DNA from: Setophaga petechia
Taxonomy: Eukaryota; Chordata; Aves; Passeriformes; Parulidae
Direction: 5' to 3'
Length of the DNA: 64,000 nucleotides
NCBI GenBank assembly: GCA_024362935.1
Contig: JANCRA010000007.1
Span: 15,966,003-16,030,002 of the forward strand
Notes under the pieces: model-generated
Told to the model about the DNA's origin: nothing
What the model saw: only the letters and a program-made list of their open reading frames with translations
Databases searched by the model: none
In this document: one piece after another, positions 28,179-40,888 of the stretch
How positions within the stretch are numbered: position 1 is the first letter of the stretch
Layout: each line of letters starts with the position of its first letter
Program-made: the position numbers and the translations under genes

Positions 28179-29044
28179 TGTCAGTGTTTAAGGTTATTCT
28201 AAAGAATACAATTAGTCCATTAAATAGACATTCTACTGACATGCATTAAATCTGTAAGTCTTCTGATGAATGGGAAAAATAAAAGAATAATTCATGATCT
28301 ACAGTTCATTACTAAACAAGTATTTTTTAAAAAGTAAAAACACACAATAAAGAGAAGAGTGGAATATTTCCCATTTGTGAACATCTTACATTCTATTTCA
28401 CAGATAAATACATAATTACAAGCTCCTCTATAAACACGGCTCAAGCCCTATACCCTGAAAACTTCAGCTCACCATGCAACACTGTCACTCCATAGTAGAT
28501 TTTTCAAACAGCCTTTCCTAATGGAGCATAACTAAAATCTTTCACACATGTAAACTACATATTTAACTAAATGCACTAGGAGAAAGCAGTAGGGCTGTAG
28601 AAAGCTTTGATTATGCTGTCAGGAATACTACCAAATTTATAGACATATTAGTATGAAGAGGACCTGCTTAAGACACCTATCATCATTCTAAGTTTTTGCA
28701 AGCAAACACTGGAGTTTTTGCCATTTATCAGCAGTCAGATGATGCAATTGGGCTCAAGAGTTTCAAGAATGTTCTACGTTCAGACCTTATGACTAATTAA
28801 ATGGACTTCTACAGATACAACTAAAACCACAAGGTAATAATACAGCACTCAGCTCTTCGGCCTCTCTGCCAGATGAGCCAATGCAACAAATACATTCAGG
28901 ATTAATCTTTCCCAAGAATTACTGAAACAATGGAACATCATACACCAAATTATCATCTACAGGGAGAGGAAAAATACAAGAAATTTGTATTTTTCAGGGA
29001 GATCTCAGGCCAAATTTTCTGGGAGATTTTAAAGTTTTTACCAT

Positions 29045-29160
29045 GTACTTTACATACTTTCATCCCTGTACAGACAGTACACACTAAATCCAAAACACAC
29101 AGCACTGCAACACCTACTAGAAAGAGAATTAACCCTGTCTTAGCCAAAACCAGGACAACA
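29045..29160 (-). mobile_element. Fragment of an avian endogenous retroviral LTR (ERVL-type), 5' part
   Basis: On the minus strand the element starts TGTTGTCCTGGTTTTGGCTA, then 'agacagggttaattctcttt', 'ctagtaggtgttgcagtgct' and 'gtgtgttttggatttagtgt'. This follows a very common avian LTR whose start I remember as 'tgtcctggttttggctggga...tagagttaattttcttcctagtagctgg...gctgtgttttggattta'. Only the first 110 bp or so are recognisable. No internal viral genes were found next to it, so it is a truncated solo fragment. The family name is uncertain. Confidence 0.7.
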
Positions 29161-32100
29161 GGTAACATAACTCCTAGCTCAGGGCAATACAAAAACCCAC
29201 CCATTAACCATTCCCAAGGGCTGATGAAGCACAGAATCTGAAAGTTAACACATTAATGAAACTGAAAAGGCTGCAAGTCTGAAGGGGGTAGGGGGTCCCC
29301 ACTTAAAAAAGCAGCAAAGCCCCTGTTTGCAGGCTGTGCATTCCTGGATACTGCAACTTCCAAGAACAGAATTGCCATTTGTTCTTCTCATTTTTCAAGC
29401 TCACTTCAGCATGAGTTTTTAGGGAAGGGCTTGTTTTGCATTGAAGCTGAGTTTGGTGAACAGAGAATCATCTCTGGTTGTCTAAAAGCTGTTTAGACCC
29501 TTGGCCACTTCATGAGAGTTAACGGCATGAATGGTCCCTTGATTTTTTGGGTTTTTTTGCTATGGGAAGCTACAAAGGCTTCTGTTAGACAGGAGCAAAG
29601 GTAACAAACTGAAAATGCTGAGAATAACACAAGCCACAGTTCATACAGACTAACCTAAATTTAACACAAGTAAGCACAAGTTTTTCGTAGCTGTCAACTG
29701 AAGTTGCTTCACAAAGTTTTTCTTAATTTACAATCCACATTTCCACAAGACTGGAAAGAGGATCAAATACGTAAATCCTCTTACTTTCATCACAGCAAAC
29801 ACTAAAATAGCTTCACACAAGAATGTTTAATTTACTAGATGTTAATGCTGTTCTAGCACAATAGTTTGTGCTCAACTAGCCCATCACCTTCTGCCAGTAC
29901 TCTGCAGTGAGGAAAGGTAAAGGATGCTCACACATCTTGGGATCTCCAGGAATGACCCAACCACTTTCAGTGCTACAGTTAAGTTGGTAGCACACTGCAG
30001 GAGATCCACACCCATACTTGTGAAGTTATGGATCACAATGACAGCATTTCTTCCTTCACTGCGATAGTCTTTGCAGTGGTTACCATCACCCCAAAGACTC
30101 CACTCATTCTTCCTTCCCTGTTTCTTCAAACCTGTTCTTTCCAGTGAAGAGGAGAAAGAATATAAACCCACTTCTTGATTTAAAGATCATTTGTATTTAC
30201 ACCAGAAAAGGCAGGGAAGAGAACTAAGGAATAGATGGCAGGGGGTATGAAAGTCATAAAAATTCCAACACCGAGAATCCTAAATGAACTAGTGCAAAGA
30301 TTGCCACAGACCGTAATTTTAAGGGGAAAAAAAAAGAAGACCTAAAGAGAAAAATACTGTCTGCTTGGACAACCAGCAAGTAATCACACAGAAACTTGTA
30401 ATTCTGGACCATGATGGTGACAAAACAGTCTGCAGGTTTTAACTATAATGGAATTTGGCAGGCCAAGTAGTAAACAGTTGAGGTATAACTGATGAGATCA
30501 TGGTTCTGGTCAAGAGCCCAGAAATTAGAGTGAAATACAGCAATATGATTCTTTAAACTTGCTGTGATAAATATAACATATATCCTAATTTTGCCCTATA
30601 TCTGCACTCCTTTTTAAGAGCATAGACTGAAGGATATTTCCTGCTTATACAGGTGCTGGCAATTACAGATATTTTCCTTGCCTTGCCTCTGATCAGTCGG
30701 GGAAGATACAAGGTTTCACATATTGAGAAGTTTCAGGACTGGCACAATAGTCCTGTCAATGTCGATTTGTCAACATCAATTCTCTTCTCTTCCTCAGCTC
30801 ATGCAGCCATAGACGCAGCAAGAGAAGATTTATCCAGACACATTTTCAACCACTGAAGTGCACCTGAGGTGACAAGTACTGCCCAGATCTCTAACACCTA
30901 AAAATTAACTACAACTAGGTACGCTAAATTCAGTGTCAAAAGCAGAATATTTACAAAATATAGAATGCTCCAGGGAGAGCAATGAAATACATGCAACCCC
31001 CAAACTTTAAGAGCAGGACATTGGAGTATTTACAGGAGTCAGCAATACTGAGTTTAGTCTTAAAATGTTATTGGCATGTTAATCAGAATTTCTTTGCCCA
31101 TTTTAGCAGAGTTTAATGTAAGTAGTGTAGATTAAGTTATTTTTAAATGCCTTTTGGAGTTAGAAGGTAAAAGAATCATTCCTGTTAAATGTCATAGGTA
31201 GAAGTGAGTACCCCAGAAGCTTTAATGGATACCTGTTAGAAAAGTTATTTTCATAGATTAGCATAGCTATAGTTAGCAATTCACCCACAATGGAATAATT
31301 CTTCTTCTATTCCTTCCCCTCTCACCCCTAAGAAGCTGCTCTTTGAGTAAGTATCCATATCTTGATAAATTAAACAAAAATACTTTTAGGTAATGGAGTT
31401 GATGCAGACAAAAAAACCAAAACAAAACCACATTTCTGATATTTCTTTCATGCAGATACTAAAAATACCCAAAGACATATGGTGGACTGTATTTATTTTA
31501 AGACTTCTTTCCAGCTCTGTAAACAGAAACTAAAGTGGTTTGTGGTATCACCAGTTTTCAACAGTGCCATCAAAGCTGCTAACACTTTTCCAGATTGTCT
31601 CCCTGAAGAGAGGCAAGAAATGGGACCCAGAAATCACAACAGAGGCTAAAGCTTCTCTGGCTCAGGTAATGCCAGACTGCTGATATGGTCTGAAAAGCTC
31701 AGATGGGCATGGTGAAATTCTGTTGTGATATAAATTAAAACTGCCTCTCCTAGAAAAGGCTTAAAGCCCTCCAAAACTTGTCGAGAGAGCAAAAGACTTT
31801 GGAGATCAGATTAAACCAAAATCCACTTTGAAAGCCAAGTATCAGGGTTGTGCTAACCCAAGCCAAAAATACCACCCAGCCCTCCAACATTGCTCAGTTC
31901 CTCAAACCAGTATTACAGGGCAGCAAACTGTTTAGAATCTGCAAGGGGACTGCATTATATATTTATTTTCAGGTTTATTTCTAACATGCATTGTAGGCCA
32001 ATTAAATATCGTTAAAAAGGCCATGTTCTATACATCCTTATGCTGCTTCAATTTGCACTTTCTTAACAGAAGTTACAAAAATAAACTGTTTACAGGACTC

Positions 32101-34249
32101 ATTTTAATACTCTCATTGACAATATATATTGATTAAACTTGCAACATCAAGTCCTTTATTCTGAACAAAGGTATTTATTCTTAAAACTGACTGTACAAGA
32201 GGTGGATAAAGTAACAGAAACACTGTAAAAATTAAATGTATAAATTTTTTATGTGTGTTTACCTAAACTTTTCTTGTTTGCCTAAGCTACCTTCTCAAGT
32301 CAGAGCCCTGCTGGCCTGACAACCCCATTAAACATTCCCACCCAGTAGAAAAGGTGAGAAACAGACTCAAGGTTGCCAAGACACCAAAAGCTGATACTAC
32401 ATGGCTAGAAATGGCTGCAGGTCTTGCTTGAAAAAAGAGAAACTACAATGATCAACAATTTCTCTTTCAAATGCTTCACAGTCCTGAAATGTCTATGTTC
32501 TTGCACCTCCCTGCAGCACTTGACTAGATAACTTTATTCTAGCAGTTGTTCTATAGCTGCATTTTCCATTTTATCTCCCTTCACAAGCTGAGGAAGGGTG
32601 GGATGTGATCCCCATTTCAGAAAGTGTTGCAAAAGGTGTTTGGACCTGGAGTAGAAACACTCGTGTTGGTTCGTTAAATGGACTTGTCTGCGTACCCTGA
32701 CAAACGGGGAGAGGGATATCAGGTGCAGGAGAAGGTAAACAAGCTCCTCAGTTTTGAGGTCATTACCAGAGCTATCACACCATCAGCAGGCTCTGAAACT
32801 GCTGGGAGAAGACTGCTTATGGCTTTCAATAATGCAATACCCCACAACTGCATCCTGGCAGTGAAGCAATGCTCACAGAGCATACGCTGCTCCAGGACAT
32901 AATTTAATTTGTCTGACAGGACTCAAATTTGAGTACATAAGACTTCTAATTTTTCAATTAAATTAAATTCTGCACAGCACATCACATCCAGTGAAAAGCA
33001 CAATGCACTCCTGAAGGATTTCAGTGCTGCAGTAGAGATACCATCATCTCTTTTATGTCAGCAATTTATAAGGATTAGTTGGGGAGTATTGTTGGGTTGG
33101 GAGAAGGGCATTGCTCATTTTTAGAAACCAGCTTTCAAGTTATTTCAGTGGAAACATGAGGCAGAGAATTACACTAGATTAATTCACTTTTTAAAATATT
33201 CAAGACATAGACCTGATTTCTAAAGTTCCAGGTTTGAATTTGACACAATCCATTACATTCTTGTCTTTTGTTTCCAGTTTACAACACAGAGGCTTTTACT
33301 TAAACAAATCTTATGATAAAATATGAGTGATGAAATATTGATGACAAATTATTGCTACTAAAAGCTGCAGAACAAAATATTTGTGGCTGACAATACACAT
33401 TCAAAAATAAAAACTCTGCATCCGTTCCTTATTTGATGATGCAAAATTTAGTTTCGATGCAACATTTTCATTAACAAAATAAAGAACTATTAGGAAAAAA
33501 ATTATTAACACTTGAAAAATTTAAAAAAAAATTGCAAGCACTCTGAAAGATCAAATCAACTTACAAAGCAGAGATGAAATGGCAACAGCAACAAAAAATG
33601 GAGCTCAAGTAGAAAGATTTAAAAGAGCAACTGTATTTTACACCTCTGGAAAAGACAGATCTCTAAGCTGATTCAAGAACAAGTAAGCCTAATGGCAATT
33701 AGGCAGTCCAGCAATATGGTTATATGGATGGTAGCATAACAAGTAGGCTTAAGCAAGATAATAGACAACTTGATAAGAAGCAGTCCTGCTCCTGACTGAT
33801 AAACGAGTATATTTTTTTTTAAAGGTGTATTTGCACAACTTTTCTTGGTGTGTTACAGAAATGGCCTATTTACCCCACAGACATCACTGAAGAAGAGCAC
33901 AGTAATAGTAAATCAAAAGTAGTACATGAAGATTCATACAAGAGCTACCTAAATCTTACTGAAATTGATGACTCCTTCCAATTAAAAACTAACAAAGACA
34001 GCATGAGGACCCTAGAATAAATTGATAAAAAACCATATGAAAACACAGAAGGTTTTCATAGATACCACCACCACAGTTTCAGAGAGCAAGAACAATCAAA
34101 TGACAAATACTGGCTACTTCCAGCACAAGGCCAGAATCCCAGAGATCAGCCTAAACACAGCATTATACAGGAGGTAGCTCACCATTTATTTATAGGCATA
34201 ATTCTGGAAACAAAACTGACATTTAAAAAAAAAAGATACCAAGCCTTAC

Positions 34250-34324
34250 TTGTCAAGGAAGTCCTTGTCCACAACTGCACAGATATCAAGCAGAGGATTT
34301 CCCATTCCAAACAGGACATTTTCA
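34250..34324 (-). CDS. ADK: ADK exon 2: start of the PfkB/ribokinase fold, adenosine-binding loop
   Basis: This 75-bp minus-strand exon has an acceptor CTTACAG before 34324 and a GTAAGG donor at 34249. It is one base, 24 codons and two bases long, and encodes ENVLFGMGNPLLDICAVVDK then DFLD. In short-isoform numbering this places Asn14, Leu16 and Asp18 exactly where human ADK contacts the adenosine ribose, so the binding loop is intact. The first base, T, turns the split codon into AGT, giving Ser5 (short) or Ser21 (long) where human has Arg. The segment DICAVVD has Cys where human has Ser. Both changes look like tolerated bird variants, because the frame stays open. The exon is shared by both isoforms and lies 6.55 kb from exon 1S and about 15 kb from exon 1L. 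Confidence 0.97.
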
Positions 34325-35144
34325 CTGTAAGAAAATCAAGTATTTCACGTTAGCTTTGCACTGGTTTATTGTTTCTAGTATATGTAAAGACTTTATTAGA
34401 GAGAAAAACAAAAGAATACACATTTTGCCCAGCACAGTAAATACACTGTGACCTGGCATATACACAGCATCAAATTTGAGTCAAGTACCATCCTACAGTG
34501 ATCTTTAATCAATAAACAGACTGCAACAATAAACACATTATTCTCTTAAACTGTCGCTTACTCAGATAAAGAATTTAAGCTGCATGCCACGTTCTGGAGT
34601 TTTAAAGGATGACATTCAAGTTGTAATATCAAATTTTAGACAGGGGAAGCATCACGCCAGAGTAATAAGAATTTCACTGAACCCTCTCAGTTGTTGGGTA
34701 CCAACAAATAATTAACAATTTCAGTCTGTTCTACTAAATTGAAACAAAGAGACTATGGATTCTGCATTGTCAGCCATTTTGAACAGTGCAGCTGTCTATT
34801 GGCACGTTGGATGTACTTTTTAAGCAATGTGACATTCACTTCTTTCATGAAGAAAAAAGATATCAAAATTACTGTAAACAGTATTCTTGAGACAGATACC
34901 TTTAACCTCTTTTTTCAGATTAATTCAGAAACCATGTGTTACATTTTCCTGAATAGCATGTACTTGGGTGATAATGCAGTAATACCAAAGGATTAGCTAT
35001 GTGGCCTAGTGTCAAGTAGGAGTGGATGCAGCTGTTCTTTAGAACTACATCCAAACCCATCACACTCCTTGCCAAAGTAACACCTACTGTCTCCAACCAG
35101 CACAGCACACCATGCTCCAGCTACCAAAGGTAGCTTCAGTATGA

Positions 35145-35850
35145 CCACATATACAGTTTGCCCAGGTTTTGGTAGCCAGGGGCCTACAGGGGTGGATTCT
35201 GTGAGAAGCTACCAGAAGCTTCTGCCGTGTCCAGCAGAGCCAATCCCTGGCAGCTCCAAGATGGGCATGCTGCTGGCCAAGGCAGGGCTAATTAGAAATG
35301 ATCATTACACCTTGGTGATGACAGAGTTCAGAAGGGGGGAAAAAGTTATTGTGCAGATGTAATGAGGCCAGAGAAGAGCAGGGTGAGAACGTGTGAGACA
35401 AACAGCTCTGCAGACACCATGGTCAGTGGAGAAGGAGGGGCAGGAGGTGCTCCAGGCACCTGAGCTGAGGTTCCCATGCAGCCCATGGCAAAGATCACAG
35501 TGAAGCAGGATGTGCCCCTGCAGTCCATGGAGATCATGGAGAAGCAGGATGTGCCCCTGCAGCCCATGGAGATCATGGAGAAGCAGGATGTGCCCCTGCC
35601 GCCCATGGAGCTCCATGGGGATGCAGAGATCCCCCTGCAGCCATGCAAGAGACCCAGGCTGGGAAAGGTGATGCCTGAGAGGGAGCTGGGACCTCATAAG
35701 ACGCCCATGCTGGAGCAGCCACCCGGCAGGGACCTGCAGACCCATGGAGAGAGGAGCCCATGCTGGAGCAGGTTTCCTGGTAGGACCTGTGACCCTGTGA
35801 AGGAGCCATGCTAGAGCAGCCTGTCCTTGAGGGACTGCAATCAGTAGAAC
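35145..35850 (+). repeat. Avian interspersed repeat with internal 39-bp tandem units
   Basis: A GC-richer block in AT-rich intron. Segments such as 'tctgtgagaagctaccagaa', 'agcagagccaatccctggca', 'caaacagctctgcagacacc', 'aggaggtgctccaggcacct' and 'tggagcaggtttcctggtag' match a dispersed sequence I recall as highly repeated in bird genomes (probably the untranslated or LTR-related part of a retroelement; family name not certain). In the middle lie three 39-bp tandem units (35503-35541, 35542-35580, 35581-35619) of the form AAGCAGGATGTGCCCCTGCA plus CCCATGGAGATCATGGAG. ORFs on both strands across it, including a 243-codon minus-strand frame, are by-products of the repeat. Confidence 0.65.
35503..35619 (+). 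repeat. Tandem array, three 39-bp units
   Basis: Units start at 35503, 35542 and 35581 and are nearly identical; the third diverges at its end. Because 39 is a multiple of three, all units read in the same frame on each strand, which keeps ORFs open. Weaker half-units flank the array (35471-35502 and 35620-35650), so it has probably expanded from a GC-rich CCATGG-containing motif. Confidence 0.9.
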
Positions 35851-37419
35851 AGTGACAAATGTTGCACTGTGGAAAACATGATTAATAACCTTGATACTGA
35901 GACACAGCAAACCATGCTTTAAGTATCCTAGTTTTTGTAGCTTTAAGGACAATCCTTTAGAGCCCATTTCACTGTAAATAAAATGTGGAAGATGGAGCCA
36001 GAAATCCAGCTCACTCCTAACTGGAATAGTTAACATCTGCTTAGTAAAAACCTGTAAGACTGGCTAAATACTTTTGTCAGTGTGACAAATAGCACAGTGT
36101 TCGAAATAGCATAACCATAAGTTACACCTGGCTAGAAGACAAGAAGAGTGAGAGACAGATGACAGCTCAGAAGACATAAGGATAAAGGGGATTGCAGTTG
36201 AAGTCACAAGACAGAACACTCTCTGTTGTAAAACCTGTGTTGCATAAGTAGTATATAGGACAATGAATGAAGTCAGAACTTTTCAAGTGTTGAATGCAGA
36301 TTTGTTCCCAAGCTATATGTTCCTGTATTTAATGTTTACCTGATTCTCACATGCTGTGAAATCCTACTCATCAATAGATTTATAACTACACTTAAGAAAA
36401 AAACATATAATGGATAACTTCTGTATAAGACAAGAGCCAGCACTTTAATGGTCTGTATGCCAGAAAACAGCAGCTGTACTTACAAAACAAAATCTGACAT
36501 ACAGCTGACATGCTGAGGTCACCACCTATGAAGAAGATACCGCGTTCAATGGAAAAGCAGAATAGAAGCTCCCCAACATTCAATGAGTTGTGGGCTACAG
36601 AACCTGCAGGTCAATGTGCTCAAAGCAGCACAAGAGCAACTTTGTGCAGAAGCTCTATGAAGCCAATAACATGTGTACAAACTCCTCCCATGTCAGCAGC
36701 AGCAGGAACCAGAACTTTCGGTGCCATTTAATCCAGGCAGCTCTTTACATCACATGTAAGTCCTGCTCATTCCCAAGCCTTCCTTCGCCCACAATATTTT
36801 ATTATCATCCCCATTCAAGTATTCCAGAGGCTATATGTAGGGCACCATTTGGAATCAAGTTTGAAAAGCCAAGGTAGCTATCATTAGATTAATCAATGTA
36901 CATTCAGAAACATTCCACTGAAACTTCTGGGCAAACTCTCCTCGAATTCAGTATAGTTGTTTCTCACAACTCAATGTAGAACAGCAGAACTTGACAACAT
37001 TTTAAACACATAAAAATTTGAGTAGATTTAACATTGATTTTGCTGAAGAAATCAAGTTAAATATTATAAACTGTTTATCTATTTTTGCAAACAATCTAAA
37101 CACATAAGATAACATATACTAATCTCTAGCTCTGTGTCTTCAACTATAATGTATTTCTACATTTTAGGTTCTTCCTAGGTGTTAAAATTACCTAAGCCCT
37201 AAGATATTAGAACTTCTGTGCTTAAAAATATGTATTAACATTCCGTTGGGGAAAAAAAAAAGAAACAAAAAGAAAAATCCATACACTCCACTTGTACTGG
37301 GGACTGGACTTGTATTTTTCCTTAATTGTCACTGTATTTGATAAAAATACCTTTATGGGCAAAATGGGAAAAGTCTAAAGAAAAGTCTAAGTCACAAATT
37401 TTTAAAAGTCAATAAGCAG

Positions 37420-37475
37420 GTATTTAAGAGGTTGGACTCCATCTCAGAGGTCTTTTCCAATGTAACTGATTTTGG
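37420..37475 (+). mobile_element. CR1 LINE 3'-terminal fragment
   Basis: 'gaggttggactccatctcag' then 'aggtcttttccaatgtaact' and 'gattttggg' follow the CR1 terminal pattern (ggttggactagatgatctc, aggtcttttccaacc, atgattct). About 55 bp of clear similarity. Confidence 0.65.
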
Positions 37476-40400
37476 GATCAGCATTTTGTAATACAAGCTT
37501 TCTGACCAATTTGGAAGGTCCCACTGTTAAAGACGAAGATTTGACTCTGTAAATTGTTACCATGTTCAACCTGACTAACCCAACACTGGCTACATTTAGT
37601 GCAAGGCAAATCACCCTTCCCTTCTGGAGGAGCTGCAAAGTTTCCACACTGTTATACTATGGCACTGCTTGTGGCACTACATGAGGTACAGCAACTACTT
37701 AGTTTCAGGTTGATCCTCGGTAAAAATAAAAAAAAAAATTTAAATCTCATATACTCTGTAAAGCCACATAAGCCTCTGTAAAAGCATAAAATAAACCAAA
37801 TATTTATGATTCTGGAGAACACTAAATTTACAAATCCCCAGAGCGAAAAATTGAGATATTAAACAGTTATATTCTCACCAAGTTGTTTGAACAGCAGATT
37901 TGAACCTTAGGGGCCTTATGTTTGCTGTTCAGTCACACTGGACATCTGCAGTTATTAAAATTTCAGTGATTATTTCCAACCAACTGGAGATAAAACATAG
38001 TGAGGAATCAGTAATATTTTCCTGAAATCTGAGATTCCACAATACACAGGTTATTTGGGAACTATCTCTTCTACAGACACAGAACACACTTTTGTAGTCC
38101 CCAGCCTCCCTGACTCCCCCCGGTCCCTTCTCCTTCCCTGGAGTACTGGGATCATTCAGAAAGGATGTTCTTGTTTAACCCAACTAACCTATTGCAAAAT
38201 ATTATCTGGATCAGTTTGTCAAGAAGCAGGTGATAACTCCTTCACCTGCACAAATTAAGGGCACATATCATTGACTATACAGTCTGCATCTATGTGCATA
38301 CACATACACAAAGAGTACGTATATATGAACAAGAGATATACTTTTAAAACTTCAAACTACAAGTAAGATGTACAAATCTAAAAGTTGTTTGGACAAAAAT
38401 ACACCATCCATCTAGTAGACGAAACTACAGAACTACAGAGAGCTTTGATGCACATCACATTCGTAACTATTGACAAGCAAACCCATTTTTTGAGTATGGC
38501 TTTTAACTTAGGACTACATGAAGTGTAAGTTGCAATTATGAATTCAAGCAATGTAACTCATTAGGTATAAATAAATCCTCACCTGTTAATTAGGTGTTTT
38601 ATTCAGACATTACTAGTATGACTGATTTTATACAAATGGCCAGTGTTTCACACCTTACTCTTATCAGAAGTGGCAGAAGTAATACAATGATACCAAACTA
38701 GATAAAAACAAAACAACAAAACCAAACAAATAAACAAAAAAGAACCTAAAACATCAGTACTGAGCTACCCTTGAACCTCATAAGAGGCCAACGAAATTAA
38801 CTGCAACTGAATATCTGGAAAGCTGTGTCCAATCTCATGCTCTACTGCTGCAGGCATTTTTTAAAATATGGTCCTGATTGAAGTTGGCTGCTGAGCATTA
38901 GCAGCACTATATCCAACTATCACACAATATTGTTATCATCCCAGGCTGCTGTGCACTTCCGTGGAAGAGCAACATCAAAATATCAGTGAAAGCTTATTAT
39001 TAGTTACTGGCACGGAGACAGAGGAATATTTTGGGCCTTTGGATATTGGCAGCTCAGAAAGCCTTAAACATGGCTGAGATATTTGGGTGTGCAATTGCAT
39101 GGCAGCACACTGTGTGCCTAGTCTTTCTTTCACAAATTTAAGAGATGGTCTTGTAAGATCTAAAATATTAGTATTTCTAAGGGTTTCACCATGTCCTTTA
39201 AAGTAAAGCAAAAACAAGGCCTGTTTTAAGCCTGTCCTCAGCATATCCATTTCAGTTTAATACCCCATATAACACAAGATTTGAACTTAGCAAAAGTCAC
39301 TTTCATGTTTAGTTAAAGCAAAACAGCAATAGTACCAGATTTATGGCACTTGACTAGCTATAAGCTCTTAACTAAGAGCGTCCTTCTCTCATCCCACATA
39401 CCCATGTAACGTCATTACAAGTAGGACGATATTTACATCAGTAAGTAACTCATCTAACACAAAAGTACCTTAGAACTATTATCCCATTCTTCCAGAGTTC
39501 AGACAATTTTCTTGCATCACTGGTCAGCAAATCACTTTAGCATATAGACCTTAAACACATAAGTTGGCCTGCTGGACTGCTCACATGCTTTCCTGACGTG
39601 AGTCCTAAGCAAAGACAATATCTGGCTAAGCAGTTATATATTTACATACTGACTTAAAGGAACATCTTCAGTGAAGGCTTCATTTATTATGAAACTTTTG
39701 TAGTTTTCTAAAGTGACACACTCACAGGCTCCAACTTTGAAAACAAGCCTAAAAGCTTTGGCCTTATGTAAGCAAGGCTGCCGCAGAAAAAAACTGTTCC
39801 ACCACTACCCAGCTCCTCACACAGCTGCACCAACTTCACAAGCCCCAACAGTGAAATACTACTGCAATTTCAAAGTTACCGTCTCGGTCAGAAACAGCGT
39901 GAGTGAAACCCGATACGCAGAGTTTGGAGGGTGGAGAGAGGAGATGGAAGAATTGCCTTGAATTATAAAGGCAATTTGATAATTATTAGGCATTTCTTTA
40001 GCAGCCAAAGGCCCGATCAAAGGTTACCGATTTACCTCACAATACAACCCCATCTTGAGATGAAGTGTTTGGGGAGAAAAACTATTCACAGTAACTCCTT
40101 TCACTGAATGTTAAGTTACGGGGGTTTGTCATCCTCCGGGTTTGCTGACAGGCTGATACCACCGCAGTTCCAACAGCCTGCCAAGAGCCCAGTCCGCTAT
40201 TAACACCCCTCTTCTCGTTATTGGGGATTTTTTTAAAATCTAGTTCTAGTCACGGCAAGGTACAGCGAGGATTTAAGGTTCCAAAGCGGCTGCCGGAGCC
40301 CCTGGACACGCATCCTCCCACGGCCACGGGCGGCACCCCGCGGCGGGCGGCGGCCGCCCACGCCCAGGCGCTACCTGTGACAGCGGCACCGCCGCCGAGC

Positions 40401-40874
40401 GACGCCGCACGCGGCCCCCGGCCACCGCCCGCGGATCAGCGGAGCACCTGCGGGCCCGGCCCGGCGCTGCTCGGGGCTCTCACTCCCCATGCCGCTGAGC
40501 ACCGGCATCGCCCCGTGCCGCCGGGAGCCCCGGCCGGGCGCGCCCACCTGCCCACGAGAAGCCACCGCGGCGCCTCGGGAGCGCTGTTCCCACGGGGCTG
40601 AGGGGCCGCCGGGGCACCGGCACAGCTCTCCCTCCTTCCTCGCCCCAGGGGAGCGGGCGTGCAGCCACCAAACCAACTCGCGGCACAGGCAGAGGGATGG
40701 GACGAAGCCGCGCTGCCCCCCACCGTGATTACACAGCGGGGAGAAGAGCCCGGCTGCGGCGGAGCATCGCGCCGGGCGCCTCCGCCCCGCCACCGGGAGC
40801 GCATCAGTACCCGCCGCCCCTTCCCCCGGGATGCGGGGCTGTGCTGCGGCCGCTGCGCGGGGCCTCCACATTAC

Positions 40875-40888
40875 CTGAGAGTGGCCAT
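40875..40888 (-). CDS. ADK: ADK exon 1S: alternative first coding exon of short (cytosolic) isoform
   Basis: This tiny coding part, 14 bases on the minus strand, reads ATG GCC ACT CTC AG and is followed by a GTAATG donor. It encodes M-A-T-L and leaves two bases (AG) of codon 5, exactly the phase of exon 1L, so both splice to the same exon 2. The human short form begins M-T-S-V then Arg in the same pattern. The start context is strong (GAGCCATGG). The exon lies in its own CpG island with an inverted CCAAT box about 155 bp upstream (41041-41047) and an SP1-type GC box at 41014-41026. In mammals ADK-S is the cytosolic isoform made from a separate promoter; the same arrangement is inferred here. 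Because the coding part is so short, the call depends on phase, context and island position, all of which agree. The upstream 5' UTR boundary is unknown. Confidence 0.82.

Larger units (their letters stand above)
15278..34249 (-). other. ADK: ADK intron 2 (18,972 bp)
   Basis: Bounded by GTAAGG (donor after exon 2) and CCCCAAG (acceptor before exon 3) on the minus strand. It holds CA/TA and TG microsatellites (19.7, 24.2 and 28.1 kb), a CpG-rich spot at 18370-18440, a decayed CR1 piece near 22 kb and an avian LTR fragment at 29.05-29.16 kb. The rest is unremarkable AT-rich sequence in which I see no gene. Confidence 0.88.
34325..40874 (-). other. ADK: ADK short-form intron 1 (6,550 bp); also 3' part of long-form intron 1
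   Basis: Runs from the GTAATG donor of exon 1S to the CTTACAG acceptor of exon 2. It contains the interspersed repeat with 39-bp tandem units (35.15-35.85 kb) and an old CR1 3' end (about 37.4 kb). Nothing else recognised. Confidence 0.85.

Noticed and set aside
28930..29241. 103-codon ORF on plus strand
   Set aside because: Overlaps the antisense of a recognisable LTR fragment; the translation has no protein similarity I know.
35305..36036. 243-codon minus-strand ORF with repeated LHGLQGHILL-like peptides
   Set aside because: It is the antisense reading of a tandem 39-bp array inside a dispersed repeat; the period of 13 codons explains the openness.
36465..36877. Possible processed pseudogene (frame with NFVQKLYEANNMC-like text and stops)
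   Set aside because: I could not match it to any family, and frames break repeatedly; not distinguishable from chance.
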